Below are positions 21,830 through 29,496 of a stretch of 41,342 nucleotides of DNA, piece after piece. Position 1 is the first letter of the stretch; each line of letters opens with the position of its first letter. Below the pieces are notes generated by a model that was not told where the DNA came from, searched no databases, and was given only the letters and a program-made list of their open reading frames with translations. The position numbers and the translations under genes were made by a program. This DNA comes from Methylococcus sp. UBA6136 (GTDB taxonomy: Bacteria; Pseudomonadota; Gammaproteobacteria; Methylococcales; Methylococcaceae): NCBI GenBank assembly GCA_002423305.1, contig DIVI01000056.1, forward strand, positions 1-41,342, in the 5' to 3' direction.

Positions 21830-24058
21830 TCAGAAACTGATGCTGATGGTCCCGCGGATCATGCGCGGTTCGACGGGGTGGATCACCTTGCCTTCGACCC
21901 CGTCAGGGCCCTGATCCTGCAAGCGGTACTGATAGTAGTAGGCGATGTCGTTGGCCTTGGAATCGAACAGGTTGAACAGGTCCAGTTCAAGCTTGACGTT
22001 GTCAAAACGGTAGCCGCCACCGATGTTGACCAGGGTGGTCGTGCCCAACTGGACGGTGTTGGCCTCATTCAGCGGGACATTGCTGAAATGGCGCAAACGG
22101 GCGGTCGCGTAGTAACCGTCCGGGTGTTCGTAGACTGCCCCGGCGGTAATGACATTGCCGATGGATTGCGGAATGGAGTTCTCGCCGGAGGGGAGGTCGG
22201 TGTATTTCGATTGGGTAAACGCGAAGTCTGCGTCCAAGGTGACCTCCTGGGTCAGCTTGTAGTAGTTGGCGAACTCCACACCATAACGATTGCCCGGCCC
22301 GGTGGGTTCCGTGGTGCCTTCATCGCCGACGAAGACGAGTTCCGAGTCGCTGTGCAGGAACCAGAAGGCGAGGGTCGAGTTGAGTCCGGGCACATACTGG
22401 GTACGGGCCCCGATTTCGGCGCCTTCGGTCCGGGATAATGGCGTGACACCGTAAATGTAGTCCTTGGTGCTTGGGTCAATACGGTCCATCACCCCGCGGG
22501 CATCGTTGGAATGGAAGCCATAGCCGCCATTGAGGTAGAGCTCGGTGTCTGCCCAGGGACCGAAGATCAGGCTGAGTTTCGGGCTGGCCAGGCTGGCGGT
22601 CATGTCCCCGGTGCTATTGACGCCTTGCAGGGTTTTTACGTCGAAGAAGAAAATGTCCTCACGCAGGCCGGCGATGGTGCGGAACCAGTCGGTCCAACGA
22701 TTCTCGCTTTTGCCGTAGAGGCTGACGCTGGTTTCCCAGACGTTGTTGATGGCGGTGACGTCGTAAACATTCCGCCGGTAGCTGTTGGCCAGTTCCAGGT
22801 CACCGATCTGGTCGCGGCGGAACTGGATGCCGAGCGTGTTATCCATTTCGGTACCAAACAGCTGGTTGAACCAGGTCTGCGAGGCGTTGCCACCGAAGTA
22901 AACGCGATCCTCGCCTTGGAAAATCTGGTCGCCCAGTTCCGGGTTGGTCAGGAAGTAGGTGAAATCCGAAAACAGCCGCAACGAGTAGTAGGCGGCATAG
23001 AAATTGGCTTCATTTTTGTAGCCGTCGCCCCGGCTCCAGATATTGGCAGAGCCGGTCCAGCGGTCGGTGACACCGCCATCGCTGTTGTTCAAGGTGCCGT
23101 AGAGCGAGAGTTGCTTGCTGTTGACCAGGGCTTCCGGAATCTGGTTGGTGGCCGTCCAGTTGGAGCCATAGCCGTTGACGATGAAGGAGGTCCCCCAGTC
23201 CTTTTCATCGATGGTGTAGCGCAGCATGCCGTTGTAGGAATCCAGGTTTTGCGGCTGCACCCAGGGCCCGTTGTAGTAGTTGTAGGTGACGCCATACAGC
23301 AGATCACCCGGGCCTACCTGATTGGAATCGGCGATGAGGGCGCGGTAGTAGTCGAACTCGCCCCCGGTCAGCTTGGCGATGCCCTGGTCCAGCCGATGCT
23401 TGGTGTGCATTTGCGAATAACCGGCCGAGGCAAAGTCACCCATCTCGGCATAGTAGGGGCCCTTGCCATATTCAACCCGATCGACCAGTTCCGGGATGAT
23501 GGAATTCAGATCCATATAGCCCTGGCCATGGGCGTTGGTGGGCAGATTCATCGGTACACCGTCGACCCAGGTGGCAAAGTCGGTGCCGTGATCAAGATTG
23601 AAACCGCGCAGGAAATACTGATTGGCCTTGCCGCTGCCGCTGTGTTGGGTGGCCATCATGCCGGGAATGACTTCTACCAGTTCGCCAACGCGCAACAGAG
23701 GCCGGGTTTTGAACTGGTTCTGTCCGACGACGCCTTGTGAGCCGGATTCGACGATGCCAACCAGCTCAGTTTCACGGCCTACGATCTCTATGGTGTCAAG
23801 GCTGACGGGCTCCTCCATCAGGGGCGGATCATTCGCTTCGGGCCCTCTGGCTGTCTGCGTTGTTGTTGCGTTGGCGGTTTTGGCTGGCGGGTTGCTTTCG
23901 TCGTTAGTCTTGGCGGCTTTCTTGTCGTCCCCGGTTGATTCCGAACTCTCATCGACAACCACCTCTTGTGGAGGTGCCTGGCGGTGGGCTTGGACCACGG
24001 GTGAGGCAAGGATGAGTGTTCCGGGCAGCGCCAGATAAATGGTTGAAGTCAGTTTCAT
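21830..24058 (-). CDS. TonB-dependent outer-membrane receptor, probable metal uptake
   Basis: A 742-residue receptor. It has a signal peptide (about 1-24), then an acidic, Thr/Asn/Pro-rich linker (about 30-80) and a TonB-box-like DTIEIVG. The plug domain (about 100-220) includes LLRVGELVEVIPGMM, QYFLRGFNLDHGTDFATWVDG and VDRVEYGKGPYYAEMGDFASAG. The barrel then runs to a terminal phenylalanine (RGTISISF). Plug His residues (TQHSG, DHGTD, NAHGQG) suit metal or metallophore transport. It heads the compact operon running to 15210. I saw no convincing Zur or Fur box upstream, so regulation is unresolved. The exact substrate cannot be read from sequence. Confidence 0.93.
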   Translation of the reverse strand: MKLTSTIYLALPGTLILASPVVQAHRQAPPQEVVVDESSESTGDDKKAAKTNDESNPPAKTANATTTQTARGPEANDPPLMEEPVSLDTIEIVGRETELVGIVESGSQGVVGQNQFKTRPLLRVGELVEVIPGMMATQHSGSGKANQYFLRGFNLDHGTDFATWVDGVPMNLPTNAHGQGYMDLNSIIPELVDRVEYGKGPYYAEMGDFASAGYSQMHTKHRLDQGIAKLTGGEFDYYRALIADSNQVGPGDLLYGVTYNYYNGPWVQPQNLDSYNGMLRYTIDEKDWGTSFIVNGYGSNWTATNQIPEALVNSKQLSLYGTLNNSDGGVTDRWTGSANIWSRGDGYKNEANFYAAYYSLRLFSDFTYFLTNPELGDQIFQGEDRVYFGGNASQTWFNQLFGTEMDNTLGIQFRRDQIGDLELANSYRRNVYDVTAINNVWETSVSLYGKSENRWTDWFRTIAGLREDIFFFDVKTLQGVNSTGDMTASLASPKLSLIFGPWADTELYLNGGYGFHSNDARGVMDRIDPSTKDYIYGVTPLSRTEGAEIGARTQYVPGLNSTLAFWFLHSDSELVFVGDEGTTEPTGPGNRYGVEFANYYKLTQEVTLDADFAFTQSKYTDLPSGENSIPQSIGNVITAGAVYEHPDGYYATARLRHFSNVPLNEANTVQLGTTTLVNIGGGYRFDNVKLELDLFNLFDSKANDIAYYYQYRLQDQGPDGVEGKVIHPVEPRMIRGTISISF

Positions 24059-24158
24059 GATTTCAAGGAATCACTTAAGCGATGTTCCGGATCGGCAAAA
24101 CAATTGGCCCATGGTCAGGGTTGCTTGAGAGTGATCTCGTGTGAGTCGATCAATAGGG

Positions 24159-24299
24159 TCAGGGGGTCGCTGCCTTCTTGTCCTTCATCCAGTCGGGCCG
24201 TCCTTGAGGTGGGGTATTGCCCAGTGGGCCTTCCTCTCCGCATCCGGCAAGGCTGAGCAATAGGGCGATGAGTGAAGACACCAGCAAAAAATTTTTCAT
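24159..24299 (-). CDS. Small lipoprotein (46 residues)
   Basis: A tiny lipoprotein. The leader MKNFLLVSSLIALLLSLAGC has a lipobox ending at Cys20, followed by a short polar tail (GEEGPLGNTPPQGRPDWMKD then KKAATP). The start at 24299 gives a perfect lipoprotein leader; the frame upstream has no such property. No strong ribosome site is visible. It lies 100 bases upstream of the TonB receptor on the same strand and may share its transcript. Small lipoproteins of this kind are common entry points for operons of envelope proteins; its function is unknown. Confidence 0.7.
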   Translation of the reverse strand: MKNFLLVSSLIALLLSLAGCGEEGPLGNTPPQGRPDWMKDKKAATP

Positions 24300-24440
24300 G
24301 ATCTGTTTGGCAGATAGTGAGGTGGGGTGAGCCCCCGTAACAAAGCTCCGGGGGCTCGATCGCATTCGCCCGGGCTTGGCTATCGTGCTTGTTGCAAGCA
24401 GCCAAGGCCGGGGCGAGGAACTCGATGGACAGACGTCTCC

Positions 24441-24821
24441 TTACAGCTTGCCTTCCTTCTTGTAATAGTCGATTTCATCGGCGAGCTTGGTGGTGCAATG
24501 CTCCAGGTGGGGGATAGCCCCGGCGACGTCACCCGCGTCAAGAGAAGCGAGCGCCTTCTTTGTGCTGCTGGAGGCAATTTCCATGGGCATCGTGCTGATC
24601 TCCTTATAGGAGGTAATGGAAATTTTGCGAGCCTGCTTGGCGTTTTCCAGGGTCACGTCCTTGTCGCCTTTTTTGGCGGCTTCCAGAGCCTTGGTACAGA
24701 GATCAAAGGTTTCTACCAGTCCATCTGGGGGATTGGTGTAGCGACCGCCGGCCTGGCTGACATTGGCTGTCAGGGCAAGCAGGAGTCCTCCGGCGATCAG
24801 TGCTAAGTGGTTATATTTCAT
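24441..24821 (-). CDS. Small exported helical protein, unknown function
   Basis: A 126-residue protein with a signal peptide (leader to about SQA, residue 23). The mature all-alpha region is rich in Lys, Ala and Ser (TKALEAAKKGDKD, SSSTKKALASLDAGDVAGAI, LADEIDYYKKEGKL) and looks like a four-helix bundle. Two cysteines (in DLCTKAL and LEHCTTKL) could pair. I do not recognise the family. A ribosome site (GGAAAG) precedes the start. About 20 bases upstream of the ATG is a strong terminator-like hairpin with a T-run, so its expression may be attenuated. It precedes the small lipoprotein and TonB receptor on the same strand. Confidence 0.8.
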   Translation of the reverse strand: MKYNHLALIAGGLLLALTANVSQAGGRYTNPPDGLVETFDLCTKALEAAKKGDKDVTLENAKQARKISITSYKEISTMPMEIASSSTKKALASLDAGDVAGAIPHLEHCTTKLADEIDYYKKEGKL

Positions 24822-24844
24822 TGGCTTTCCGTATGATATTGGAT

Positions 24845-24951
24845 AAAAAGGCCGCCATGCCCATGAGCTTCATCGGCATGGCGGCAAACCGTAATAGCAA
24901 CGCCTCAAAGGCATTACTGATTACCCTATTAGCAATAGGTGTGCCAATGCC
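24845..24951 (-). promoter_or_regulatory. Structured leader with terminator-like hairpin (candidate attenuator)
   Basis: Eleven-base arms 24851-24861 (GCCGCCATGCC) and 24875-24885 (GGCATGGCGGC) pair, and the inner ATGA/TCAT extends the stem. Read on the minus strand it is followed by CTTTTTATCC, an intrinsic terminator placed just before the ribosome site of the gene starting at 24821. Upstream in the same leader are small hairpins CCTATT/AATAGG (24924-24938) and GCCT/AGGC (24902-24912). GGCATTGGC (24951-24943, minus) is complementary, with one bulge, to the first terminator arm. Alternative pairing could therefore prevent termination. It matches no riboswitch class I recognise. It could instead be the end of a small RNA. 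Confidence 0.45.
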
Positions 24952-25285
24952 GTGGTACGAAAAATGTCCATAAAATTCAGTGGATGAGGGTGCTTTCTGT
25001 TCTGGTGCCGAGCTGTAGGTACGGCAAATGAATATGTGTAATACGGGGAATAACGCATAAAAAACCGTGTTACCCGATTCCTGTCGCCGATGAGGTCCAG
25101 TTCAGAAGTCATCCTCAAGTCTGCTCTTTGGTGGACTTGTGGGAGGATTTGGGGGGATATCTTCCGATATAAGATTTAGTGGTACGTTATGTGCATATAA
25201 GCAGTAGATCGCTCGAAATATCCCTCACTTGCTGGATGCAAGGGAGCCTGGGAGCGGGCCTACCTGAAACTACCACGGCAAAAAT
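24952..25285. other. Intergenic region without a convincing gene
   Basis: This stretch separates the divergent small exported protein (24821) and the BrnA-like gene (25286). It has a weak stem (GTAATACGG 25038-25046 with CCGTGTTAC 25065-25073) and a small palindrome, ATATC-TTCC-GATAT (25157-25170), which could be an operator for the BrnA-like protein. An A+T-rich CATATAAG near 25194 may be a -10 element. A short minus-strand frame at 24921-25118 shows no coding character. Confidence 0.4.
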
Positions 25286-25546
25286 ATGGACCAGATGAGA
25301 GGACGCGGCGTAATGGCCGCCGATAAGGACAGGGAAACCCACGGGGCTTTGGTTGCAGCGGGGGCTCCAAAACTTCAGCGAGGTCGACCAAGGAAGCGTG
25401 GCCCGACCAAGGTGCCCGTGACCATTCGGCTCGATATCGATCTGTTGGAAGAGTTGAAGAGTGGGGGTCAGGGGTGGCAGACGCGATTGAACAATGCCGT
25501 TCGGGAGTGGGTTTTCAGTGGTAAAGTTGATGAGGAAAACAAATAG
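25286..25546 (+). CDS. BrnA-like ribbon-helix-helix DNA-binding protein without a toxin partner
   Basis: An 86-residue protein. An AT-hook-like basic segment (QRGRPRKRGPTK, about residues 31-42) precedes a C-terminal region, VPVTIRLDIDLLEELKSGGQ then GWQTRLNNAVREWV. This is the pattern of BrnA-type antitoxins: a beta strand, then helices with the GxGWQTRxN motif. BrnA normally pairs with the RNase BrnT encoded just upstream, but no BrnT-like frame is present. It may be an orphan antitoxin or a repurposed transcription factor. The start is uncertain; ATGs at 25286, 25295 and 25313 are all possible. It is followed 12 bases later by a DUF3147-type gene. Confidence 0.75.
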   Translation: MDQMRGRGVMAADKDRETHGALVAAGAPKLQRGRPRKRGPTKVPVTIRLDIDLLEELKSGGQGWQTRLNNAVREWVFSGKVDEENK

Positions 25547-25558
25547 GCAACACCCGGC

Positions 25559-25909
25559 GTGAAATTCCTGCTCTTCAAGTACTTGCTGACCTCAGCGCTG
25601 GTGGTTGGGATTTCGGAGCTGGCGCGTCACAACGCCAGAATCGCCCCGCTGGTGGCGGCATTGCCGCTGGTCGCCACCCTGACCCTGGTGTGGATGCATC
25701 TGGAGAATCTGCCTGATAACCGGCTGATCCGGTTTTCGTTGGATACCCTATGGTTCGTGATACCGACCCTGCCGCTCTTCTGGCTTTTTGCCAGGCTCCA
25801 CGCAAAGTTTGGATTTTGGCTGTCTCTGTTCATGGCCTGTATCAGTACAGTCGTGCTTTTTCTTCTTGAAATCAGGCTATTGAAGCGGTTTGGTATTCAG
25901 CTTTTCTGA
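25559..25909 (+). CDS. DUF3147-family membrane protein
   Basis: A 116-residue protein with four predicted membrane helices: about residues 3-20 (FLLFKYLLTSALVVGISELA), 30-50 (LVAALPLVATLTLVWMHLE), 60-80 (LDTLWFVIPTLPLFWLF) and 86-106 (FWLSLFMACISTVVLFLLE). The sequence fits the DUF3147 group of small inner-membrane proteins of unknown function. The start is a GTG at 25559. The 12-base gap suggests co-transcription with the BrnA-like gene. The 274-base stretch that follows (25910-26183) contains only short hairpins, such as AAGGC-TTTA-GCCTT at 26033-26046 and CTCCTG/CAGGAG at 26093-26114. Confidence 0.8.
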   Translation: MKFLLFKYLLTSALVVGISELARHNARIAPLVAALPLVATLTLVWMHLENLPDNRLIRFSLDTLWFVIPTLPLFWLFARLHAKFGFWLSLFMACISTVVLFLLEIRLLKRFGIQLF

Positions 25910-26183
25910 GTTGTTGCCCTACAACTGACTCCCGTCAGGGTCTGCACACCAGTCGGATAGTGCCCTGAGCCCGCCTTTCCAGACAGCTGCCAAGGCTACC
26001 CTCCCTACGCTCTCGTCATTCCTGCTCACAGTAAGGCTTTAGCCTTGGCCAAAAAGGCTATCATCCCGGCTTCGCTGCTTCGACGTTTGGCACTCCTGTG
26101 TTGCAGCGCAGGAGCTCGGGGTGGCCATAAATCTTGTTGGGCCGGGCCCATTTCCAACTATTGACTGCGAAAGCGGGGTAAAT

Positions 26184-26492
26184 GTGAGGCTATTGATAAT
26201 CGCGTGGCTTGGTTTTTTGGGTGCGCTGGTGATGGGCGGATGTGCCAACTATGCCGGAGCCGGCGATTCGCTGGATCGCGCCGATGACGCCCGCCAACTA
26301 GCCCGTCAGGAGGCGGCCAATGACTTCACTTGTCCCGGCGTCAGGGCCGATCCCGCCGTGAGACGAGTCCGGGAAAGAGACTGGGAGGACGGTTTGTTTA
26401 GCGAATATCTGGTGCACGTCAGCGGTTGCCAGCACGAGGGCAATTACAAGGTAACCTGCCGAGAGGGAGGGCTGTGTTCGGTGGCGGAGTAG
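26184..26492 (+). CDS. Small lipoprotein with four Cys in the mature domain
   Basis: A 102-residue lipoprotein. The GTG at 26184 gives a leader VRLLIIAWLGFLGALVMGGC with Cys20 as lipidation site. The mature part is charged (SLDRADDARQLARQEAAND) and ends with four cysteines (FTCPGVR, SGCQHEGN, VTCREGGLCSVAE), suitable for two disulfides. The longer frame from 26121 adds a non-leader extension and was not chosen. I do not recognise the family. A decayed relative of its C-terminal half lies at 29231-29390, so the family has been duplicated locally. Confidence 0.7.
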   Translation: MRLLIIAWLGFLGALVMGGCANYAGAGDSLDRADDARQLARQEAANDFTCPGVRADPAVRRVRERDWEDGLFSEYLVHVSGCQHEGNYKVTCREGGLCSVAE

Positions 26493-26499
26493 TTCGCCC

Positions 26500-27174
26500 T
26501 CATGCCTGGGGATGGCCCAGGCTACGTTCGACTTCTTGATCAAAAGCGACCATGGCCGCGTCGGTCAGCGGATCAGTCGCCAGACTGGCAGCAAATTCGG
26601 GACGCACGGTGGCCGCATAGGCACCGCTGGCAATCAGTTCACTCAGGATATCCGCCTGCTTGATGCTGGCCGCCAGGAGTTGCACACCGTCCTGCTGCAT
26701 CGCCACACAGGCGCGCACCAGGGGCCAGATATCGCGCCCGTCGGCATGGAGCCGACCCAGATAAGGCGCGACAAAATGCGCCTTTTGCGATCGCGCCCAA
26801 AGTAGCTGCATCGGGTTGGACAGGCCGGTGAGCAACAACGGCAGACCCCAGGCATGCACCTCGCGGATGACCGGTTCCCAATCTGGATGGCAGGGCAGCT
26901 TGATGGTTAGCTGGACATTGCCCTGGCCGGCCGCGGGCAGAAGCTGGCTGAGCCATTCGTGTGATTCGGCCACGTCGGGCCGAGGGAGTTGCAGCATCAA
27001 TTCAGGCAAACGCAGAAGGCCGGCTTTTTTGAGAAGATGCAGATAGGTTTCCAGAGTCACAGGCAAACCTGCCTGCTGAATCAGGCTAGGATTGGTGGTG
27101 ACGCCCTGAACAGCGGGACAGCCGACGGGAAGATGCCACTGGCGGACATCGGCGGTGTCGAGATAAAGTTTCAT
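26500..27174 (-). CDS. Transaldolase / fructose-6-phosphate aldolase-like protein
   Basis: A 224-residue class I aldolase-type barrel of the small transaldolase family. It shows MKLYLDTADVRQW, GVTTNPSLI, LTIKLP with the likely Schiff-base lysine (about residue 93), LLTGLSNPMQLLWA, VAPYLGRL and LLAASIKQADILSEL. Length agrees with FSA/TalC-type enzymes (about 220 residues). It would act on sugar phosphates, either as transaldolase in the pentose phosphate pathway or as a fructose-6-phosphate aldolase; the distinguishing residues cannot be judged here. It stands alone, convergent with the lipoprotein gene and divergent from the cation exchanger gene. Confidence 0.9.
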   Translation of the reverse strand: MKLYLDTADVRQWHLPVGCPAVQGVTTNPSLIQQAGLPVTLETYLHLLKKAGLLRLPELMLQLPRPDVAESHEWLSQLLPAAGQGNVQLTIKLPCHPDWEPVIREVHAWGLPLLLTGLSNPMQLLWARSQKAHFVAPYLGRLHADGRDIWPLVRACVAMQQDGVQLLAASIKQADILSELIASGAYAATVRPEFAASLATDPLTDAAMVAFDQEVERSLGHPQA

Positions 27175-27282
27175 AGGTTACGTTGGTTGGGTTCGGGAAC
27201 GGATCAGCAGGCTCTGGACGGTATGATAGCCAACCCGAAAAGTGCCTATCATGAACAATAGATGGCAAACCGAGGATAGATT

Positions 27283-28332
27283 GTGAACTTGAAGTGGTTT
27301 TTGCTCTGCGTCCCGGCGGCATTTGCCGCCAGCTGGATGGACACCAGTCCCATTCTGGTTTTCTGCCTATCGGCCTTGGCCATGATTCCCCTGGCCCAGT
27401 TGATGGGAGACGCCACGGAGGATCTGGCCCATTACCTAGGCCCATCGGCCGGTGGCTTGCTTACCGCCACCATGGGCAATATTCCAGACATCATCATCAG
27501 TATTTTTGCCTTGCGCCATGGGTTGGTGGAAGTCGTCAAGGCCTCCATCACCGGGGCGATCGTCGGCAATCTGTTGTTGGGGGTGGGACTTACCTGTTTG
27601 CTGGGTGGGCTGAAGCACCGTGCCGGACAGACCTTTGATATCAAGTCCAGCCACCTGATGAGCGGACTGTTATTGCTGTCTACCATTGGGCTCATCATTC
27701 CGGCCATCTTCAATTTCAGTACTGACTCGGAAAAGCAAATCAGCCTGGAAATTTCCGTGGTGCTGTTGGTGACCTATCTGAGCAGCGTCTATTTCACTCT
27801 GAGGAATCCGCAATCCGAAATTCAGGTGCCAATTATCTCGGTGGCCGAAGAGGATCAGTTGGATCCGACCCAACGCAGCTTTGGTCAAGCCGCCCTGTTG
27901 CTGGGGGTCTCCACCCTGGTGTTGGCCGGAATGAGTGAGGTATTGACCGATGCCATTGAGCCGGCGGCCAAGATGATGGGCTTTACTCCCATCTTTACCG
28001 GAATCTTTCTGCTGGCGCCGCTGGGTGCGTCAGCCGAGGTCATGAATGCCGTGCGCTTTGGACTTCGTAACAAACTGGACCTTGCCCTAGCCTCGTGCAT
28101 CGGCTCGAGTACGCAGACAGCGTTGTTGACAGCCCCCATCATGGTCTTCGTCGGTATGGCCATCCATCAGCCAATGGAACTGCTGTTCTCGGAATTTCAG
28201 GTGGTTGCCGTCTTTCTTGCGGTCGGTGCCGTCAACAACATTCTCAATATTGGTACCGTGCGCTGGATCTCCGGAGTCAAGCTGATTGCCGTCTACCTCA
28301 TGCTCGGCATCGGCTTTTATTATCAACCCTGA
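27283..28332 (+). CDS. Calcium/proton exchanger (CaCA superfamily)
   Basis: A 349-residue inner-membrane antiporter with about ten to eleven helices in two inverted repeats. The alpha repeats carry acidic transport residues: GNIPDIIISIFALRHG (about residues 65-80) and APLGASAEVMNAVRFGLRNK (about 245-264), the second followed by SCIGSSTQTALLTAP. It exports Ca2+ (or a similar divalent cation) in exchange for protons. The start is a GTG at 27283 preceded by GAGGATAGATT. Upstream TATGAT (27222-27227) is a plausible -10 element; it sits in an imperfect inverted repeat TATGATAG/CTATCATG (27222-27253). Confidence 0.92.
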   Translation: MNLKWFLLCVPAAFAASWMDTSPILVFCLSALAMIPLAQLMGDATEDLAHYLGPSAGGLLTATMGNIPDIIISIFALRHGLVEVVKASITGAIVGNLLLGVGLTCLLGGLKHRAGQTFDIKSSHLMSGLLLLSTIGLIIPAIFNFSTDSEKQISLEISVVLLVTYLSSVYFTLRNPQSEIQVPIISVAEEDQLDPTQRSFGQAALLLGVSTLVLAGMSEVLTDAIEPAAKMMGFTPIFTGIFLLAPLGASAEVMNAVRFGLRNKLDLALASCIGSSTQTALLTAPIMVFVGMAIHQPMELLFSEFQVVAVFLAVGAVNNILNIGTVRWISGVKLIAVYLMLGIGFYYQP

Positions 28333-28344
28333 GGCCGGCAAGCA

Positions 28345-29130
28345 TCAGGGATCGAGCCCTAGAAAGGCGCCGGTCAGGTCCCTGGGGTCGGTTTGCAGAT
28401 AGTAATAGCCCGAGCCATCCGCGCGGACCACGACCTGATAGTGATAAAGGGTACCCTGGCTGTCGACTTCAACCAGGGTGCCCCAGCAGTCCGGGGTCAC
28501 CCGGAAGGTTCCGGTGTAATCCACGCGCTCGATTTTTCCGGCATAACTACTGATGGCCAAGCCACTCAATTGTCCGGTGCCATCATGATTTTCTCGCTGA
28601 ATCACCGCGTTGGGCTGCCAGGCGCCCCGGTTGAAGCTGAACCCCATCTGGGCACTTAAAATCAAGCCATGCAGCGTTTGCGGACCGCAAGCCGCCACCG
28701 TCTGCTGGGTCAGCGTGCCTGAGAGGGTGTTGCCTCGAGTGGTGTCCAGGGTGTATCCGCGTCTGGAGGTCGCCGAGAGTGTGGCGGCGCTGTTCCATAC
28801 GCCGGTCGGCAAGGACCGAGAAATGGTGGCCGCGCAGTCGGTGCCGATGTCGACTTGCCCCTGATAGGGGGTTGCCGAAAAACGCTTGCCCTGGCGCAGC
28901 CATAGTGTTCCCCAGACTTGCCCGTCGGCCGTCCAGGTTTCCTGATAAAGCCTTGCAGCAGGTTGCGAGCGAATATATCCGTTCTCCAGCCCCACATAGC
29001 GCCCGGCAAACGAGTCTGTCGTGCAGCTATCCCGGGTCTCTGCGCGTCCGGGCCATGGCATAGACAGCAAGATGATCATGAGCATCCGCTCGGTTAAGCG
29101 GGGAATGCTGAATAGACCGGCATAAGTCAT
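28345..29130 (-). CDS. Secreted protein with two copies of one domain, unknown function
   Basis: A 261-residue exported protein; leader about 12-31 (RMLMIILLSMPWPGRAE). The mature sequence is a tandem duplication. Repeat 1 (about 40-150) includes SFAGRYVGLENGY, TWTADGQVWGTLWL, YQGQVDIGTDCAATI and LSGTLTQ. Repeat 2 (about 155-258) includes LHGLILSAQMGFS, RENHDGTGQLSGLAI, YTGTFRVTPDCWGTL and YYYLQTDPRDLTGAFLGL. Each unit keeps an Asp-Cys pair at the same place. The truncated protein at 41130 begins with the same type of unit (LKGSYAASIEGIYTF). Function unknown; probably a small secreted beta-barrel. Confidence 0.8.
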   Translation of the reverse strand: MTYAGLFSIPRLTERMLMIILLSMPWPGRAETRDSCTTDSFAGRYVGLENGYIRSQPAARLYQETWTADGQVWGTLWLRQGKRFSATPYQGQVDIGTDCAATISRSLPTGVWNSAATLSATSRRGYTLDTTRGNTLSGTLTQQTVAACGPQTLHGLILSAQMGFSFNRGAWQPNAVIQRENHDGTGQLSGLAISSYAGKIERVDYTGTFRVTPDCWGTLVEVDSQGTLYHYQVVVRADGSGYYYLQTDPRDLTGAFLGLDP

Positions 29131-29230
29131 GTTGTTAGCTCCAGTGGAATACTGCAGTGTGAACTGAGGAGAACCTCGAAACTATCCGTTAATGTTGAAA
29201 GCGCTCGGGTAGCCTTATCGAAGCGTTTAG

Positions 29231-29390
29231 CGATTCCGGCATCAAACCGATCCCGCCTTGTGACGATTAAAGGCGAAGGGCTTTTGAGATCGCTATGTTC
29301 AGCGAATACCTCGTTCACTTCAAAGGCCTCAGCCACGAAGGACATTAGTTGACCTGTCGCGGAGGCTGTCTGTGCGCAGTTGCTGAATAG
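29231..29390 (+). pseudogene. Decayed copy of the 26184 lipoprotein C-terminus
   Basis: The plus strand encodes MFSEYLVHFKGLSHEGH, then a TAG at 29346-29348, then LTCRGGCLCAVAE ending at TAG 29388-29390. This aligns with GLFSEYLVHVSGCQHEGNYK and VTCREGGLCSVAE of the gene at 26184-26492. Upstream similarity continues (CCGGCATCAAACCGATCCCGCC versus CCGGCGTCAGGGCCGATCC) with small indels and a further stop. The internal stop corresponds to a Tyr codon (TAC to TAG). The leader part is missing or unrecognisable. It is a dead local duplicate. Confidence 0.65.
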
Positions 29391-29496
29391 AGGCATGCTT
29401 CCCCGGGTGTTAGCTTCACTGGGTGACCATTGTTTTCGTCAAAGCCCCCTGGGCGCAAAAGATCCATAGCAATAAAGACCCGGGTACGGGTAGTGC

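Noticed and set aside
22511..23740. 409-residue open frame on the plus strand
   Set aside because: It is antisense to the TonB receptor gene, whose plug and barrel motifs are unmistakable; the antisense product has no family features.
24059..24158. Zur or Fur box upstream of the TonB receptor
   Set aside because: I looked for a palindrome of the Zur or Fur type and saw none convincing.
24845..24951. Cyclic-di-GMP (GEMM) or cobalamin riboswitch
   Set aside because: The conserved core sequences of these classes are absent; only generic hairpins are seen.
24921..25118. 65-residue open frame on the minus strand
   Set aside because: No ribosome site, odd composition and no leader or domain; overlaps the structured leader region.
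29127..29396. 89-residue open frame on the minus strand
   Set aside because: The plus strand here aligns with the C-terminus of the lipoprotein at 26184, so the minus frame is a shadow of a pseudogene.
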